Shown here in pieces: positions 21,342 through 32,065 of a stretch of 64,000 nt of DNA (the first letter of the stretch is position 1; every line of letters starts with the position of its first letter). Made by a program: the position numbers and the translations under genes. Origin of the DNA: Armigeres subalbatus. Its lineage: Eukaryota > Arthropoda > Insecta > Diptera > Culicidae. Under the pieces are notes generated by a model. That model saw only the letters and a program-made list of their open reading frames with translations. It was not told the DNA's origin and made no database searches. Location of the stretch: positions 294,963,293-295,027,292 of the forward strand of contig NC_085140.1 in the NCBI RefSeq assembly GCF_024139115.2. The letters are read 5' to 3'.

Positions 21342-21775
21342 CATTTTATTTATTTAGCTTACATCCTAACAGATAAATTTCGAAAATTTGACGCCCCAAT
21401 ATACGGTTCGAGGACACTGGCGACACACTCTCGCCAAATCGATTAGATTGGAAGCCATGTTTGCAACATATTTGCAGGGTTGCTGTCCGACATGTTTTCA
21501 ACATGCCCTGCCCATAATGGTTCATCCTTCGCAACCACTCACCATTCTCTTACATGCACTAATGATCCCAACAAACAATTTCAGATGATTAACTCAGTTT
21601 TTCAGCTGAACAAGAATATTTTTAGCCTAATAATAAGTGCTTTATTCGCCTATAATGTTTGTTGGAATGGTCCTAAGCACGCGTCTATTGAATAGTGCAA
21701 GTCCTTCTCAAGCATGACCCAATTCTCATGTTCATTGAGGAAAACCGGTCGTATGAGCGTTGTGTACATCAGCGG
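21342..21775 (-). pseudogene. RTE-like 3' fragment, copy 2, with internal deletions
   Basis: Blocks such as ATTTAGCTTACATC.TAACAGATAA, TTTGACGCC.CAATA.ACGGTTCGAGG and GCAGGGTTGCTGTCC repeat the plus-strand view of 17480-17940, as do GGTCCTAAGCAC and AAACCGGTCGTATGAGCGT. Most coding sequence between the blocks is deleted, leaving no useful frame. A small MITE-like insert occupies 21568-21665. This is a decayed copy of the same family. Confidence 0.75.
21568..21665. mobile_element. 98-bp MITE-like insert in the RTE fragment
   Basis: Ends CCAACAAAC and GTTTGTTGG are perfect 9-bp inverted repeats. Flanks AATGATC and AATGGTC differ by one base and may be the TSD. The other RTE-like copy (17820-17850) lacks this sequence, which supports a later insertion. 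Confidence 0.6.
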
Positions 21776-21892
21776 TTCACAACCTGGGGTACCCCCAGGG
21801 GCATCTTCGCTGTATCTCGAACAAAAAAGTGTAATGACAGACGTATTACAATTCCAATCAAAACTTCTTGAAAGATTTGATAATTGTGTATT

Positions 21893-22247
21893 TTTGCCTT
21901 TATCGTATACTAAGTATACGTAAAGGCTATATGATCACACTAAAACCAAACTTTTGACAGAATGATCGGAGACCCATAGTGTTATATACCAATGTATGTA
22001 TGTGTGTATGTGTACAAAATTTTTTAGACACTTTTTGGAACTTAACTTTAGTCCAATTACTCGCAACAAGTTCCATTCGACGGGGAATCCTTTCCCATTG
22101 TTTGCTATTGAAATTTGGCCAGATCGGACTATGGGATCAGAAGATATGGCCCAAATACTATTTTCTATGCATAAAACACGATAAAAAACACTCACTCTTA
22201 TGTTTTTGCACGAGAAAGGCACCAATACCGTTAGGTGCATTAATCAG
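21893..22247 (-). repeat. Dispersed repeat, third copy (minus)
   Basis: TTTTGCCTTTATCGTATAC, GTATACGTAAAGGC, GAGACCCATAGTGTTATATA and CACGAGAAAGGCACC are the reverse complement of elements in 14568-14961. The central ACAC tract is replaced by a TGTATG-rich tract at 21993-22013. Confidence 0.75.
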
Positions 22248-22549
22248 AGTTTTATTTCAAAGCATTGCCTTGTACATAATATTCATGGCAATTAGTACAT
22301 CGAAGCCAATTGAATCCTGCTCTACAGAACCAGCAAAGTGTATGGAAGACAGCGGAACAAGAAATCAAAACGGAAAAAAACGTCAAATGAACAAATTTTT
22401 AAATTCTTCAATGCGATTTACCTGATGTTGAATAATATGTTAAGAATGTGCTTCTGAACTAAAATCTAGAATCTAAAGACATGAACGCTTCTATGATAGC
22501 AAAGCTCATTTGCTTTGTTTCAAGAGGATTAGACGCACCCTTCTACGCT

Positions 22550-23560
22550 TCTTGACAGCTTACTTCCGAGCTGCTTGAAGGCCTCCTTCTAAGAGGCTTG
22601 GAAGCCTTCTTTCAAGAGGCATGGAAGCCTCCTTTTAAGATGCTTGGGAACCTCCTTTCAAGATGCTTGGGATCCTTCTTCCAAGAGGCTTAGAAACCTC
22701 CTTTCCAATTATGGATCCTCTTCTCAATAGGCCTGGAAGCCTTTTTTTAGAGGTCCGGAAGTCCTGCTTCCAAGAGGTTCGGAAGCCTCTTGTTAATAGG
22801 CTCGGAAAGCTCCTTACAAGTGGTTCGGAAGGCTCGTTTCAAGAAGCTCGGTATTCTTTTTTTTCGGTTCGGAAGCGTACTTTCAAGAGGCTCAGAAGCA
22901 TCCTTTCAAGATGCTAAGAAGCCTTCTCTTAATTTGCTCGAAAGCCGCCATTTGTGAGGTTCAGAAGCCTCTCTTCATTTTAAGCATTTTAACAAGAGGC
23001 TCGTAAGTGTTCTTTTAAGAGATTGGAAGCTCATTTAACAAGGTTCGGAAGCCCCTTTCAAGAGGCTCTCTTTAAAGGGCTCGTAATGATTCTTTCAAGA
23101 GGCTCAGAGGCGTCCTTTCAAGAGAGTTGACAGCCTTCTTTCAAAAATCTCGGAACGCTCATTTTGAAAAGCTTCTTTCGAGAGGCTTGGAAGCCTCCTT
23201 TCAAGTGGTTCGGAAACCCAACTTCAAGAAGATCGGAATTCTCTTTCTAGAAGCTTGGAAGCGTACTTTCAAGAAACTCAGAAGCATCCTTTTAATATGC
23301 TAAGAAGCCTCCTTTCAATTGGCTCGAAAGCCGCTATTCGAGAAGCTCGAAAGCCTCTCTTCAAGAGACTCAGAAGCATCTTATCAAGAGGCGCGGAAGC
23401 CCTCTTTCAAGAGATTCAGAAACTCATTTCAAAGGTATCAGAAGCATCCTTACAAGAGGCTCAGATGCCTCTCTTCAAAAGGCTCGGAATTATTCTTTCA
23501 AGATGCTCAGAATCCTTCTTTTAAGTGGCTAGAAAGCCGTCTATCAAGAGGCTCCGACGC
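22550..23560 (+). repeat. 23-bp minisatellite array
   Basis: About 40 imperfect units with a consensus near AAGAGGCTTGGAAGCCTCCTTTC without the last three bases being fixed. Each unit contains an interrupted palindrome GAGGCTT-GG-AAGCCTC. Sequence between units varies by substitution and occasional indels, so the array is old. Short ORFs here are by-products of the repeat. Confidence 0.85.
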
Positions 23561-23568
23561 CTCCAATA

Positions 23569-23850
23569 CAGTGAACATTCGCAAATAGGTTTTTTTTTCA
23601 AGTTGGAGGTTCGCTAATTGGGGCGAAACCCAATCAAGAAGCAGCTAAACGTCAAAATGTGATGTCGAAAAACGCGTTACCATTTTGTTTCCGTGTTTGG
23701 CGGAATCGGTTCTTCTTGGCGCGTAAAATTTTCCTTTGTTCAATGCAAAAAATAAACAGCATTGGCGCCTGTCAAAACGCCCCAATGCAATGAGCGAACG
23801 GCATTCGCTAGTTTGGGTAAGGTCGTGCCCCAATTAGCGATCGATCACTG
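23569..23850. mobile_element. 282-bp TA-flanked MITE
   Basis: Ends CAGTGAACATTCGC (23569) and CGATCGATCACTG (23850) lie directly inside TA dinucleotides (23567-68, 23851-52). Internal blocks GCTAATTGGGGC (from 23612) and GCCCCAATTAGC (to 23838) extend the inverted repeat, with an 18-bp interruption on the left. It sits exactly at the end of the 23-bp array. Confidence 0.75.
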
Positions 23851-23873
23851 TAAGTAGTCATAAAAGTCCTGTG

Positions 23874-24011
23874 CTGCCGTAATCTGGAAAAGTGACGTAA
23901 CCGCCATTTTATGCATGTTTTCCATTTTTCTGTTAATGAGCTCGATGAGTAGTACTCGTTAATACCATTTTTGGAAAATGGCGTATACATCACTTTTTCA
24001 GATTACGGCAG
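23874..24011. mobile_element. 138-bp palindromic MITE
   Basis: CTGCCGTAATCTGGAAAAGT (23874) and ACTTTTTCAGATTACGGCAG (24011) are inverted with one mismatch, and CGCCATTTT / AAAATGGCG extends the pairing. The element is almost entirely foldback. TSD not clear. Confidence 0.8.
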
Positions 24012-24880
24012 TGTAGGAAGCTTGATGTATGTGGAGACGAGTCAGCCTGAAAGGGCTGAAAGTCTCACTAAAGACATAAAAAAAACTTGATGTATAAACT
24101 TAATTTGAATGGGAAAGTTTCACTGAATAATGAAAATTTCATCCCACTTTATGGAGAGCCAATTTTTATATATAATATGTCCATTTATCATATACCTTAT
24201 GAGTTAAGAGTATTTTCATTTACAGCAAAAAAAATAGGGATTTCCTTAATGAATGCGAAAGTTCAAAAGTGTACCTCTCAAGCACAATGCATTGCAATTG
24301 ACATGCGGTAACATTTACCTTTGACCCCAAAGCAGCGCACTATGTACTAATAAAATTCATTATATACAGCTAAGTAATCCTACGTCACCTTTGTGTACAA
24401 CAAGATTAGGTTGCACCTTTGATTTTTTTTGTTTAGGCTTAGAGATGAAAATAATGTTATTTCGAAAATCAAAAATTTGTATTCGCTCAATAGATTCTCT
24501 GGCTTATTTAAGGTCAACTCTCCCATAGAACCCATATTTTTGACGCCTCTAAATATTTTAAAAAATTTAAACAAAAATAGAAAAGTGCTATTTTTAAAGA
24601 TAAGCCCGATTTTGTACGAACATCAGATGAATTTTTTAGGCCGGTTCACACGTGCAGCACTTTTTCGGTTTTTGTTTTCGATTTTAAAAATAGTTAGAGA
24701 CTTGAAAATATGGGTTCTTTGGGAAAGTTGACCATAAAAAAGGCAAAGAATCGACTCGAATCGAGACAATAAAGCAAGATACAATTTTCGACGGGAAAGA
24801 TCAATTTCAGATATAACAACTCTTCCAACAACAAATTTCCTAGAAATCCGGTTATACCGACGATATTTGTTATAAATAAA
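24012..24880. other. No gene recognised
   Basis: AT-rich stretch with short ORFs lacking any recognisable motif. Confidence 0.35.
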
Positions 24881-24882
24881 TA

Positions 24883-25072
24883 GGGGGAAAGACGGCTTTG
24901 GCAGGTTTTGTTCTATTATTGGCAGGGGGGTTTTTGTCGACCAAATTTAATGAAATTTGGCCACAATATTCTTTGATATGCAAAGAATGTTTCGGCCAAA
25001 TTTGAGCCTTGTCAGTCATAAAAAAACCCCTGCCAATAATAGAACAAAACCTGCCAAAGCCGTCATTCCCCC
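24883..25072. mobile_element. 190-bp TA-flanked MITE with ~50-bp arms
   Basis: GGGGGAAAGACGGCTTTGGC (from 24883) pairs with the complement ending at 25072, and the match continues through GGTTTTGTTCTATTATTGGC and CAGGGG on both arms. TA flanks both ends. Only about 90 bp separate the arms. No ORF. Confidence 0.9.
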
Positions 25073-25074
25073 TA

Positions 25075-27313
25075 CATGATAAGTCACGATACCTACAACT
25101 TCGTAAAATTAAAATAGTAGTGTCCGCTTTAACGTCATAGATATGTACAAAGATAACAAGGATATGGGCAGTGCATGCATGCCGCACTCCCCACCAATTG
25201 CGAAATACCGCACATCATTTCATTAGGCTTCGTGTTTGTTGGCGTGTAACATTCAACTAACTTTTTCCTGTTTCCTTTTCCGGTTTCGAGCTCAATTCCT
25301 TCCTTGATGCTCGCTTTTCGCGTGTTGGTACATAACTCACATCCGAATGAGTTACTATAAAGGATTTTCGCACGGGATCCATTTCCCGTCATAGGATCGA
25401 AGCCCATTCTTTCGCTATATCTGCATCTTACGTTTGACACTGCTTAGTTACGGTAGAACTATAGCAACATATTATTGCTGTCATTGACTTTTGAATCTAT
25501 GACAAAAATAACACTTCGGATGAAACTACGCGCCGTAGCCCTAGGTACTCTTCTGTCCAGTACTGACTGCTGAAAGCGCCGCAACCTAACGGACGGCTGC
25601 AGTTCGGAAGAACAGAGCGCAAAACTTCGCCGTCCGGGATTACGATAATTGGCGTGATGAATCTTTTTGATCAATTACATACACGATAAACTTATCGCCA
25701 TATTATGGGGTAATTATTTTAACGAGCTAGTTTCCTTCAATTTTCGCTGGGTGATAATCATGGCCGTTCAAAAATATGAATCGTTCTCCAAACAACAGCA
25801 GCCCCACGTGGTCATAGATTTTTGGGCGTCTTTTTACCAAATTCATGAATCTGTTTATCATACCCAGCACAGGAACATTTATCATCGTTGATATCGCGTT
25901 TGCGATGATATAAAAATTAAGTAATAAAATCATCATTTCGTTGTCATGTTACGACCTCTTTCCTTTCCATCCTCGATAATGGTCGTCGTTATTGAAATAT
26001 GTACCATCCATTTTTTGTTCGTCTTCTGCTCATCGTACCGACGGCTTTCTCCGCCATCGACCACCCATCCGGGAGTTTCCCGGAGCACACGCCAACAATA
26101 TCAATTATCATATATTTACCCTTTCGGCAACGGGAACGACGTGGCTAGAAGGTGAGCGTCAACGTATAAAATATGGAATTTACATGCATTTATGCGGCGG
26201 GAAAATCTAATTTATTTTCAATTTTGAATTTCCTTGTAAATAAATGCATGAGTTTGGGCACGTCACGTTATCTGGTGGTCTAAAGTGGTGAGTTTTAGTG
26301 TTCATGCGATCCTGGTTCGCTCGGTAAGTAATGCTCTTGGTTATGCTACACCCAAAGGATTATACGCAGCATATGAACGTATACATAATGCATTTAATGG
26401 TTGCCAACGAACGGCAGATGGGAAGAGTAGTGCACACTTTTGTGGCAGCATGTTGTTAACGTGTTTTCGTATGAGTTATGGAATAAAATATTGAGGAAGC
26501 CAAGTAGATACACTTCCGGTTCTGCTGAGTGGTGGTCAATGAAGGCGAAAAAAAAATATATTCAATGTTCGTTTACCGAACTCGATCCACATCATCATGT
26601 TCATAAGTCAAGACCTAACAATTCGTATGATTGATGATACTTTTCTGATGAGAAGACATTTATGATGTTTTCGAATTATATAAGGATTATTTAGAAGGGG
26701 TAAATATAATTCACAAGCACTCTGTGTGTGTGGATGAGATGACTTCACCAACATATTGCATAACTCTACGGTAAGGCAAGTACAGCAGCCTTAAAGTGGC
26801 AACATCTGAAAGCGACAGGGCGTCCAGCAAGTATGCCAAATAACAACCGTATAAAATGGGTTTTGATTAGGGTCCGGTTAATATAAACCTTTTGAAAGGA
26901 ACATCTGCAAGATATATGATTAGATACGATATTACCCCACAAGGGTGGTTTTAAATTAAGATCGAGGAAATACTACACCGACATATCGAAACATTAACAT
27001 TTAACGTTCAATGAAAACACAAAATGAGTAAATCTAAACAGCGGCTGATTCCATTCTACTATTACTATGGTGCTGAATATTATGCGCAAAAAACAGCTAA
27101 AAGAAAACTTCCAAAAATTTGTTTAGCGAATGGCACTTTAAGAAGTTATTCATAAACTACGTAAACCTTTCAGGGAAAGAGATGGGTTATGTGGAAGTTT
27201 GCGTTAGACTACGTGGAAGGAGGGGGTCGTCGATGAAGTCTACATAGAGTATTGTGAACATGAAACAATCAATATAAACCTCATAATGAAAACAGTTTAT
27301 AAATGCTTCTTGA
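25075..27313. other. No gene recognised
   Basis: About 2.2 kb of moderately AT-rich sequence. Short ORFs on both strands lack family features. A GGTGAGCGT splice-donor-like word at 26150 stands alone without a supporting exon. Confidence 0.35.
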
Positions 27314-27337
27314 TTATGTTTATGCTGGCCTTACAGT
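27314..27337 (+). repeat. 24-bp direct repeat, copy 1
   Basis: TATGTTTATGCTGGCCTTAC followed by AGTG recurs exactly at 29636-29659. The spacing is 2.3 kb. Confidence 0.7.
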
Positions 27338-27684
27338 GAGCATGAGCATGAGCATGATTGACCGCCCACGGTTGCTACTCCGTTATTGCCAGGTCAGCTG
27401 TAATTACACAGAGAACCAACAGATGAAGTTTGGGACTAACATCATCTTCAATGTGTAAGAACTGGTGACCCAAAAATAAGCAATACCAGCGCCGGCCGTG
27501 TCGGAATGCAGGTCAATTAAGGAATGGGTAAGAGAATGTTGACATGATTCTCGCTTTGAAAGAAGCCGACGAGTCATCTGCACTTCCATGAAAAATCACT
27601 GGAATGTTGGATATATGGGGTAGGGAGTGTGGCAGGGTTCGTTTTGGTAAACGGTATGCCGTGTATAACGTGTAGTTTGGTCGA

Positions 27685-28150
27685 TGGAAATAAAACTCAT
27701 CAATTTATTTAAAGGCCGCATAAAGCAGAACAAAATTCCGGTAACCGGCCGATCGTTCTGCTTACCGCACTAAGCAGAACAAAACTTCGAGGACCGGCCG
27801 ATTGTTCTGCTTACCGAAGAAAATATGTCTGGACGTGATCTAAAATTTTACTTAAACTTGGAAATAAAACTCATCAATTTATTCAAACGCCGCACAAAGC
27901 AGAACAAAATTCCGGTAACCGGCCGATCGTTCTGCTTACCGCACAAAGCAAAACTAAATTTTGATGACCGGCCGATCGTTCTGCTTTCTGAAGAAAATAT
28001 GTCTGAACGCGATCTCCGATCTTTCTACGTCCAATTCAATACACGAACAAACTAGCACTGATTGTTTCACTTTCTTATTAATTTAATCGCCCGCAAAGCA
28101 GAACCGGACATTCCGATAACCGCGCGATAGTTCTGCGTCCAACACAAAAC
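27685..28150 (+). repeat. 174-bp tandem duplication carrying AAGCAGAAC/GTTCTGCTT hairpins
   Basis: Two tandem units begin at 27685 and 27859 (TGGAAATAAAACTCATCAAT). Each contains two hairpin modules in which AAGCAGAAC is followed about 25 bp later by GTTCTGCTT, with a CCGGCCGATC core before the second arm. A fifth, weaker module (GCAGAACCGGACATTCCG ... GTTCTGCG) lies at 28096-28139. Confidence 0.8.
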
Positions 28151-28254
28151 ACGAAAAAACTTGCACTCACAAAATAATCCCTCTAGGGTCGTCGACTACA
28201 CAAACCTTAACATGTATTATAAAGATAATGAATATTTTTCACATTTTACTTAGT

Positions 28255-28480
28255 TTTTTTTTAATTTTTCATGTAAATTTTTAATTTTAACTCTACCATA
28301 TATATTTTTTTATATTTATTATATTTTATTTTATATTATCAACCCTCGTATTTTATATTTATTCTTCATATTTTCAATTTATATTCAATGTGTAATTTTG
28401 ATTTGACAAAAAATGGTTCGAAATTAAAGGATTTTGACAAAATAAAAGTGTACATTTCACAAAGAAAAAGACCGTCCCCT
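28255..28480. other. Very AT-rich spacer
   Basis: Long T/A tracts (TTTTTTTTAATTTTTC, TATATTTTTTTATATTTATT) without coding or RNA signal. Confidence 0.5.
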
Positions 28481-28484
28481 ATCT

Positions 28485-28669
28485 TCACCGCCTATAAACT
28501 TGAGAGGTGATGGTGACGGGTCCGCTTCCTTTCGATGATCCGAAGGAGGTTGGATCATGCTTGTTTGGAGCTCTAGCTGGTATCTAAAACGATATAAAAA
28601 AACACCTGTGAGATGATAAAAACATATCACATTTACTTACCTCAGCTGCGTATTTTCTCGATCTGCAAT
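28485..28669 (-). other. Possible pair of small exons on the minus strand
   Basis: Minus-strand sequence shows an acceptor-like TTTTTGTTTTGATAG, a 29-bp segment ending CGCAGCTGAG, a strong donor GTAAGT (from 28640), an acceptor TATATCGTTTTAG and then an open segment reading IPARAPNKHDPTSFGSSKGS and GPVTITSQVYRR to a stop. The joined frame reads through (RKYAAE/IPARA). The implied intron is only about 55-60 bp, plausible for a dipteran. No domain or polyadenylation signal is visible and there is no upstream partner that I trust. Confidence 0.25.
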
Positions 28670-29635
28670 CTATCAAAACAAAAACAAGAAAACTGCACAC
28701 CACACCTATTCCAAAAATACACTTTTTTTTGTATCATCTGACAACAACCACGAATCAGAAAAATTCTGAATTTTATTGCCCAGAAACTTATTTATAACAA
28801 CTCGACTTGCTGGTTTATATAATTTTCTTTGGTTAACCAATATCTACAAACTTTTTCCTTTAAGATTTATAAGACAGAATGGTATCTATTTCGGAAATTT
28901 TGGGCGAATAAGAAAAAATCGTGAAAGCTCCCGAAAGTTCAATTAAATCAAATGGGAAATATCAAGCATGATTTCTTTATATTATACTTTGCAGAAGCCA
29001 GATGAAGCGTAAACTAAGTAACGCTCTCTCTTTTAACGCTTAGATTTGGTTTGCGTTTCCCCGTTTTGGGCGCAAATGGAGATTTTACAATAATACAATT
29101 TTTTCTGCCCACCTGGCCACATCCTTGGGAATGCTTTTGAATTGTAATAGAACTATCATCTAATGAGTGCGCGGAACAGAGGAGTTGAAAAATAGCGGGT
29201 GTGTAAAATGTAAAACGAACATGAATCAAACAAATCGGAAAGAGCTCACCGAAGTTCCGTTAGACTCCTCGCTGCGCAGCTTCCGTTTCGCTTCGCTTCC
29301 GTTAGAATGACTCTTGAGCACCGTGGATGCATCGTTTGGAAGAAGAACGTTTCAATCATTGGGCAGGTTTGACTGTTTGAGTCATCTTCGCAAAACACTT
29401 GAGCATCGTCAGTAGTTTTTAGATTTTGCTTCACTGGAACAGTATCAGCAGAGGTCGGGTGAACGTTGGGTTTGGGTTGAAGAATATGTACACTGATCAT
29501 CATCACAGGCATCGTAAATAAAACTGCTTTCTCTTCAATATTAAAATAGAAAACAGACTAGAAAAGTATTGAAAACTAGAAGTAGAAAATATGACGGATC
29601 AAAAAACGTTTTTAGCAAATGCACACTTGATCTCC
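28670..29635. other. No gene recognised with confidence
   Basis: Two minus-strand ORFs (29014-29229 and 29246-29512) lack recognisable domains; the second ends near a GGTGAGC donor-like word. This could be part of the same putative minus-strand transcription unit as 28485-28669, but evidence is weak. Confidence 0.25.
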
Positions 29636-29659
29636 TATGTTTATGCTGGCCTTACAGTG
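29636..29659 (+). repeat. 24-bp direct repeat, copy 2
   Basis: Exact repeat of 27314-27337. Confidence 0.7.
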
Positions 29660-29937
29660 TACGTTTAAGTCACAGACGTGTTACTACCATATTTATTAGA
29701 CCTATTTAACCCTTCAAAAAGTATAAAAAATTCAACCGGTCAGCACAGAATCACAATTCTTATGCTAAAATAAACCTTCTGGCAAATTTTCAGCTAATTT
29801 GGATAAAATTTCGAGGTGGCTTAAGTCAATTTAGTGTTTTTTGGACTAGTAGACCCGTCTCTTTCTGTAGGAAAAACGCCGCCTGGAAGAAGCGAATTGC
29901 GACTTAGACCTGTGCGCCGATTGAAAATTTACCGGCG

Positions 29938-31545
29938 GTGGCGGCGCGGCGTGAATTGATTTCAAACGTCAAAAATTCTCCGGAGTTTCTTCGGAAGTTT
30001 CTCAACGAGTTCGTTAGGAAGTTCATAAAAAAATTCCTCTGGACATTCCTTCAGAAATTCCTCCGGAAGCTCCTCCAGGAATCCAAAAGTTCCTCCAGAA
30101 ATTCCTCCGGAAATTCCTCGATGAGCTCCTCCAGGAGCTCTCCCATAAGTTCCTCCAGGAGTTCCTCCGGAAGATCCTCCGGAAGTTTCTCCAGAAATTC
30201 CACCAGGAGTTTCAAAAGTTCTCCAGGAATTCCTCCGGAAGATCCTTCAAGAGTTCCGCCGGAAGATCTTTCAGGAGTTCTTCCAGAAGTTTCTCTAGAA
30301 GTTCCTCCTGGAGTTGCTCCAGAAGTTCCCCAGGAGTTCCTCAAGGAGTCCTCCAGCAGATCCTCCTGATGATCTTCCGGAAGTTTCTCCAAAAATTCCT
30401 CCGGAAGTTCCTTCTCGACTTTCTGCGGATGTTCCTTCAGAAACTCTTCCGAAAGTTCATTCAGGGATTCTTTCGAAAGTTCCTCCAGAAATTCCTCCGG
30501 AAGTTCCTCCAGGAATTCCTCAGGAAGTTCCTCCAGGAATTCCTCCGGAAGTTCCTCCAGGAATTCCTCCGGAAGTTCCTCCAGGAATTCCTCCGGAAGT
30601 TCCTCCAGGAATTCCTCCGGAAGTTCCTCCAGGAATTCCTCCGGAAGTTCCTCCAGGAATTCCTCCGGAAGTTCCTCCAGGAATTCCTCCGGAAGTTCCT
30701 CCAGGAATTCCTCCGGAAGTTCCTCCAGGAATTCCTCCGGAAGTTCCTCCAGGAATTCCTCCGGAAGTTCCTCAAGGAATTTCTCAGATAGTTCCTCCAG
30801 GAATTCCTCCGGAAGTTCCTCCAGGAATTCCTCCGGAAGTTCCTCCAGGAATTCCTCCGGAAGTTTCTCCAAGAATTCCTCCGGAAGTTCCTCCAGGAAT
30901 TCCTCCGGAAGTTCCTCCAGGAATTCCTCCGGAAGTTCCTCCAGGAATTCCTCCGGAAGTTCCTCCAGGAATTCCTCCGGAAGTTCCTCCAGGAATTCCT
31001 CCGGAAGTTCCTCCAGGAATTCCTCCAGAAGTTCCTCCAGGAATTCCTCCGGAAGTTCCTCCAGGAATTAATCCGGAAGTTCCTCCAGGAATTCCTCCGG
31101 AAGTTCCTCCAGGAATTCCTCCGGAAGTTCCTCCAGGAATTCCTCCGGAAGTTCCTCCAGGAATTCCTCCGGAAGTTCCTCCAGGAATTCCTCCGGAAGT
31201 TCCTTCAGGAATTCCTCCGGAAGTTCCTCCAGGAATTCCTCCGGAAGTTCCTTCAGGAATTCCTCCGGAAGTTCCTTCAGGAATTCCTCCGGAAGTTCCT
31301 CCAGGAATTCCTCCAGAAGTTCCTCCAGGAATTCCTCCGGAAGTTCCTCCAGGAATTCCTCCGGAAGTTCCTCCAGGAATTCCTCCAGAAGATCCTCCAG
31401 GAATTCCTCCAGAAGTTCCTCCAGGAATTCCTCCAGAAGCTCCTCCAGGAATTTCTTCGGAAGTTCCTCCAGGAATTCCTTCGGAAGTTCCTCCAGGAAT
31501 TCCTTCGGAAGTTTCTCCAGGAAACATAAGTTTTCCTAACATTGT
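29938..31545 (+). repeat. 24-bp satellite (CCTCC.GGAATTCCTCCGGAAGTT type)
   Basis: A homogeneous core (about 30480-31440) of 24-bp units is flanked by diverged units on both sides. Every typical unit contains GAATTC and TCCGGA. Because the period is a multiple of three and units lack stop words in most frames, long ORFs open on both strands: PPGIPPEV repeats on plus, EELPEEFL and GGIPGGTS repeats on minus. I treat these as repeat by-products. Diverged related units in the opposite orientation occur at 53745-54180. Confidence 0.9.
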
Positions 31546-32060
31546 TAATTAATGTCCAAGTCGGGTGTTTTAATCCCCGAATATAGGCAATTAACTTTGA
31601 TGGGTTTGAACAAAAAACTGTTTCTGAACAAAGTGGCACCGAATCTTTCGATTTCTTGGATACAGATCAATAGTTTTTGGCAAAACTCAACACCCTGGGG
31701 CACTTTTTTCTTCTAAAGGACAGAATCACAACAGTACTTCATAATTCCTCTTCAAAGTGTGTGAACATATTAGTCAAGTCAAATACGAAACACTATTTTT
31801 GTACGAGGATTCAGAATATATAAAAATCCCATTTTGGCCAAAAATGTTACTTATATGCAGTTTCTCAAACAAACGGATTAACGGTCCTTAGCAACAGTTT
31901 TTGAACCTCCATTTCTTTAATCAAAGAGGCGCATCTTACTCAATTATCTCACATTTTTCTATAAGTCTTGCTAAAGAATATAAACTTTACCATCATCGCC
32001 AGCATAAACGCTGCTCATCGTTTATTAAAGTGCATTTTTCCTTCTATCTCTTTTTGTCTT
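31546..32060. other. Non-coding sequence before the host exon
   Basis: AT-rich, with a pyrimidine-rich run (TCTATCTCTTTTTGTCTTTTCAG) leading into the exon acceptor at 32065. No other gene signal. Confidence 0.4.
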
Positions 32061-32065
32061 TTCAG

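Noticed and set aside
22663..23588. Several 80-90-codon ORFs
   Set aside because: By-products of the 23-bp minisatellite.
29014..29512. Two minus-strand ORFs (71 and 88 codons)
   Set aside because: No domain and composition like random sequence. A donor-like GGTGAGC near 29258 is not enough to call an exon.
30051..31552. Long ORFs of 250-412 codons on both strands
   Set aside because: They are direct products of the 24-bp satellite and consist only of its octapeptide translations.
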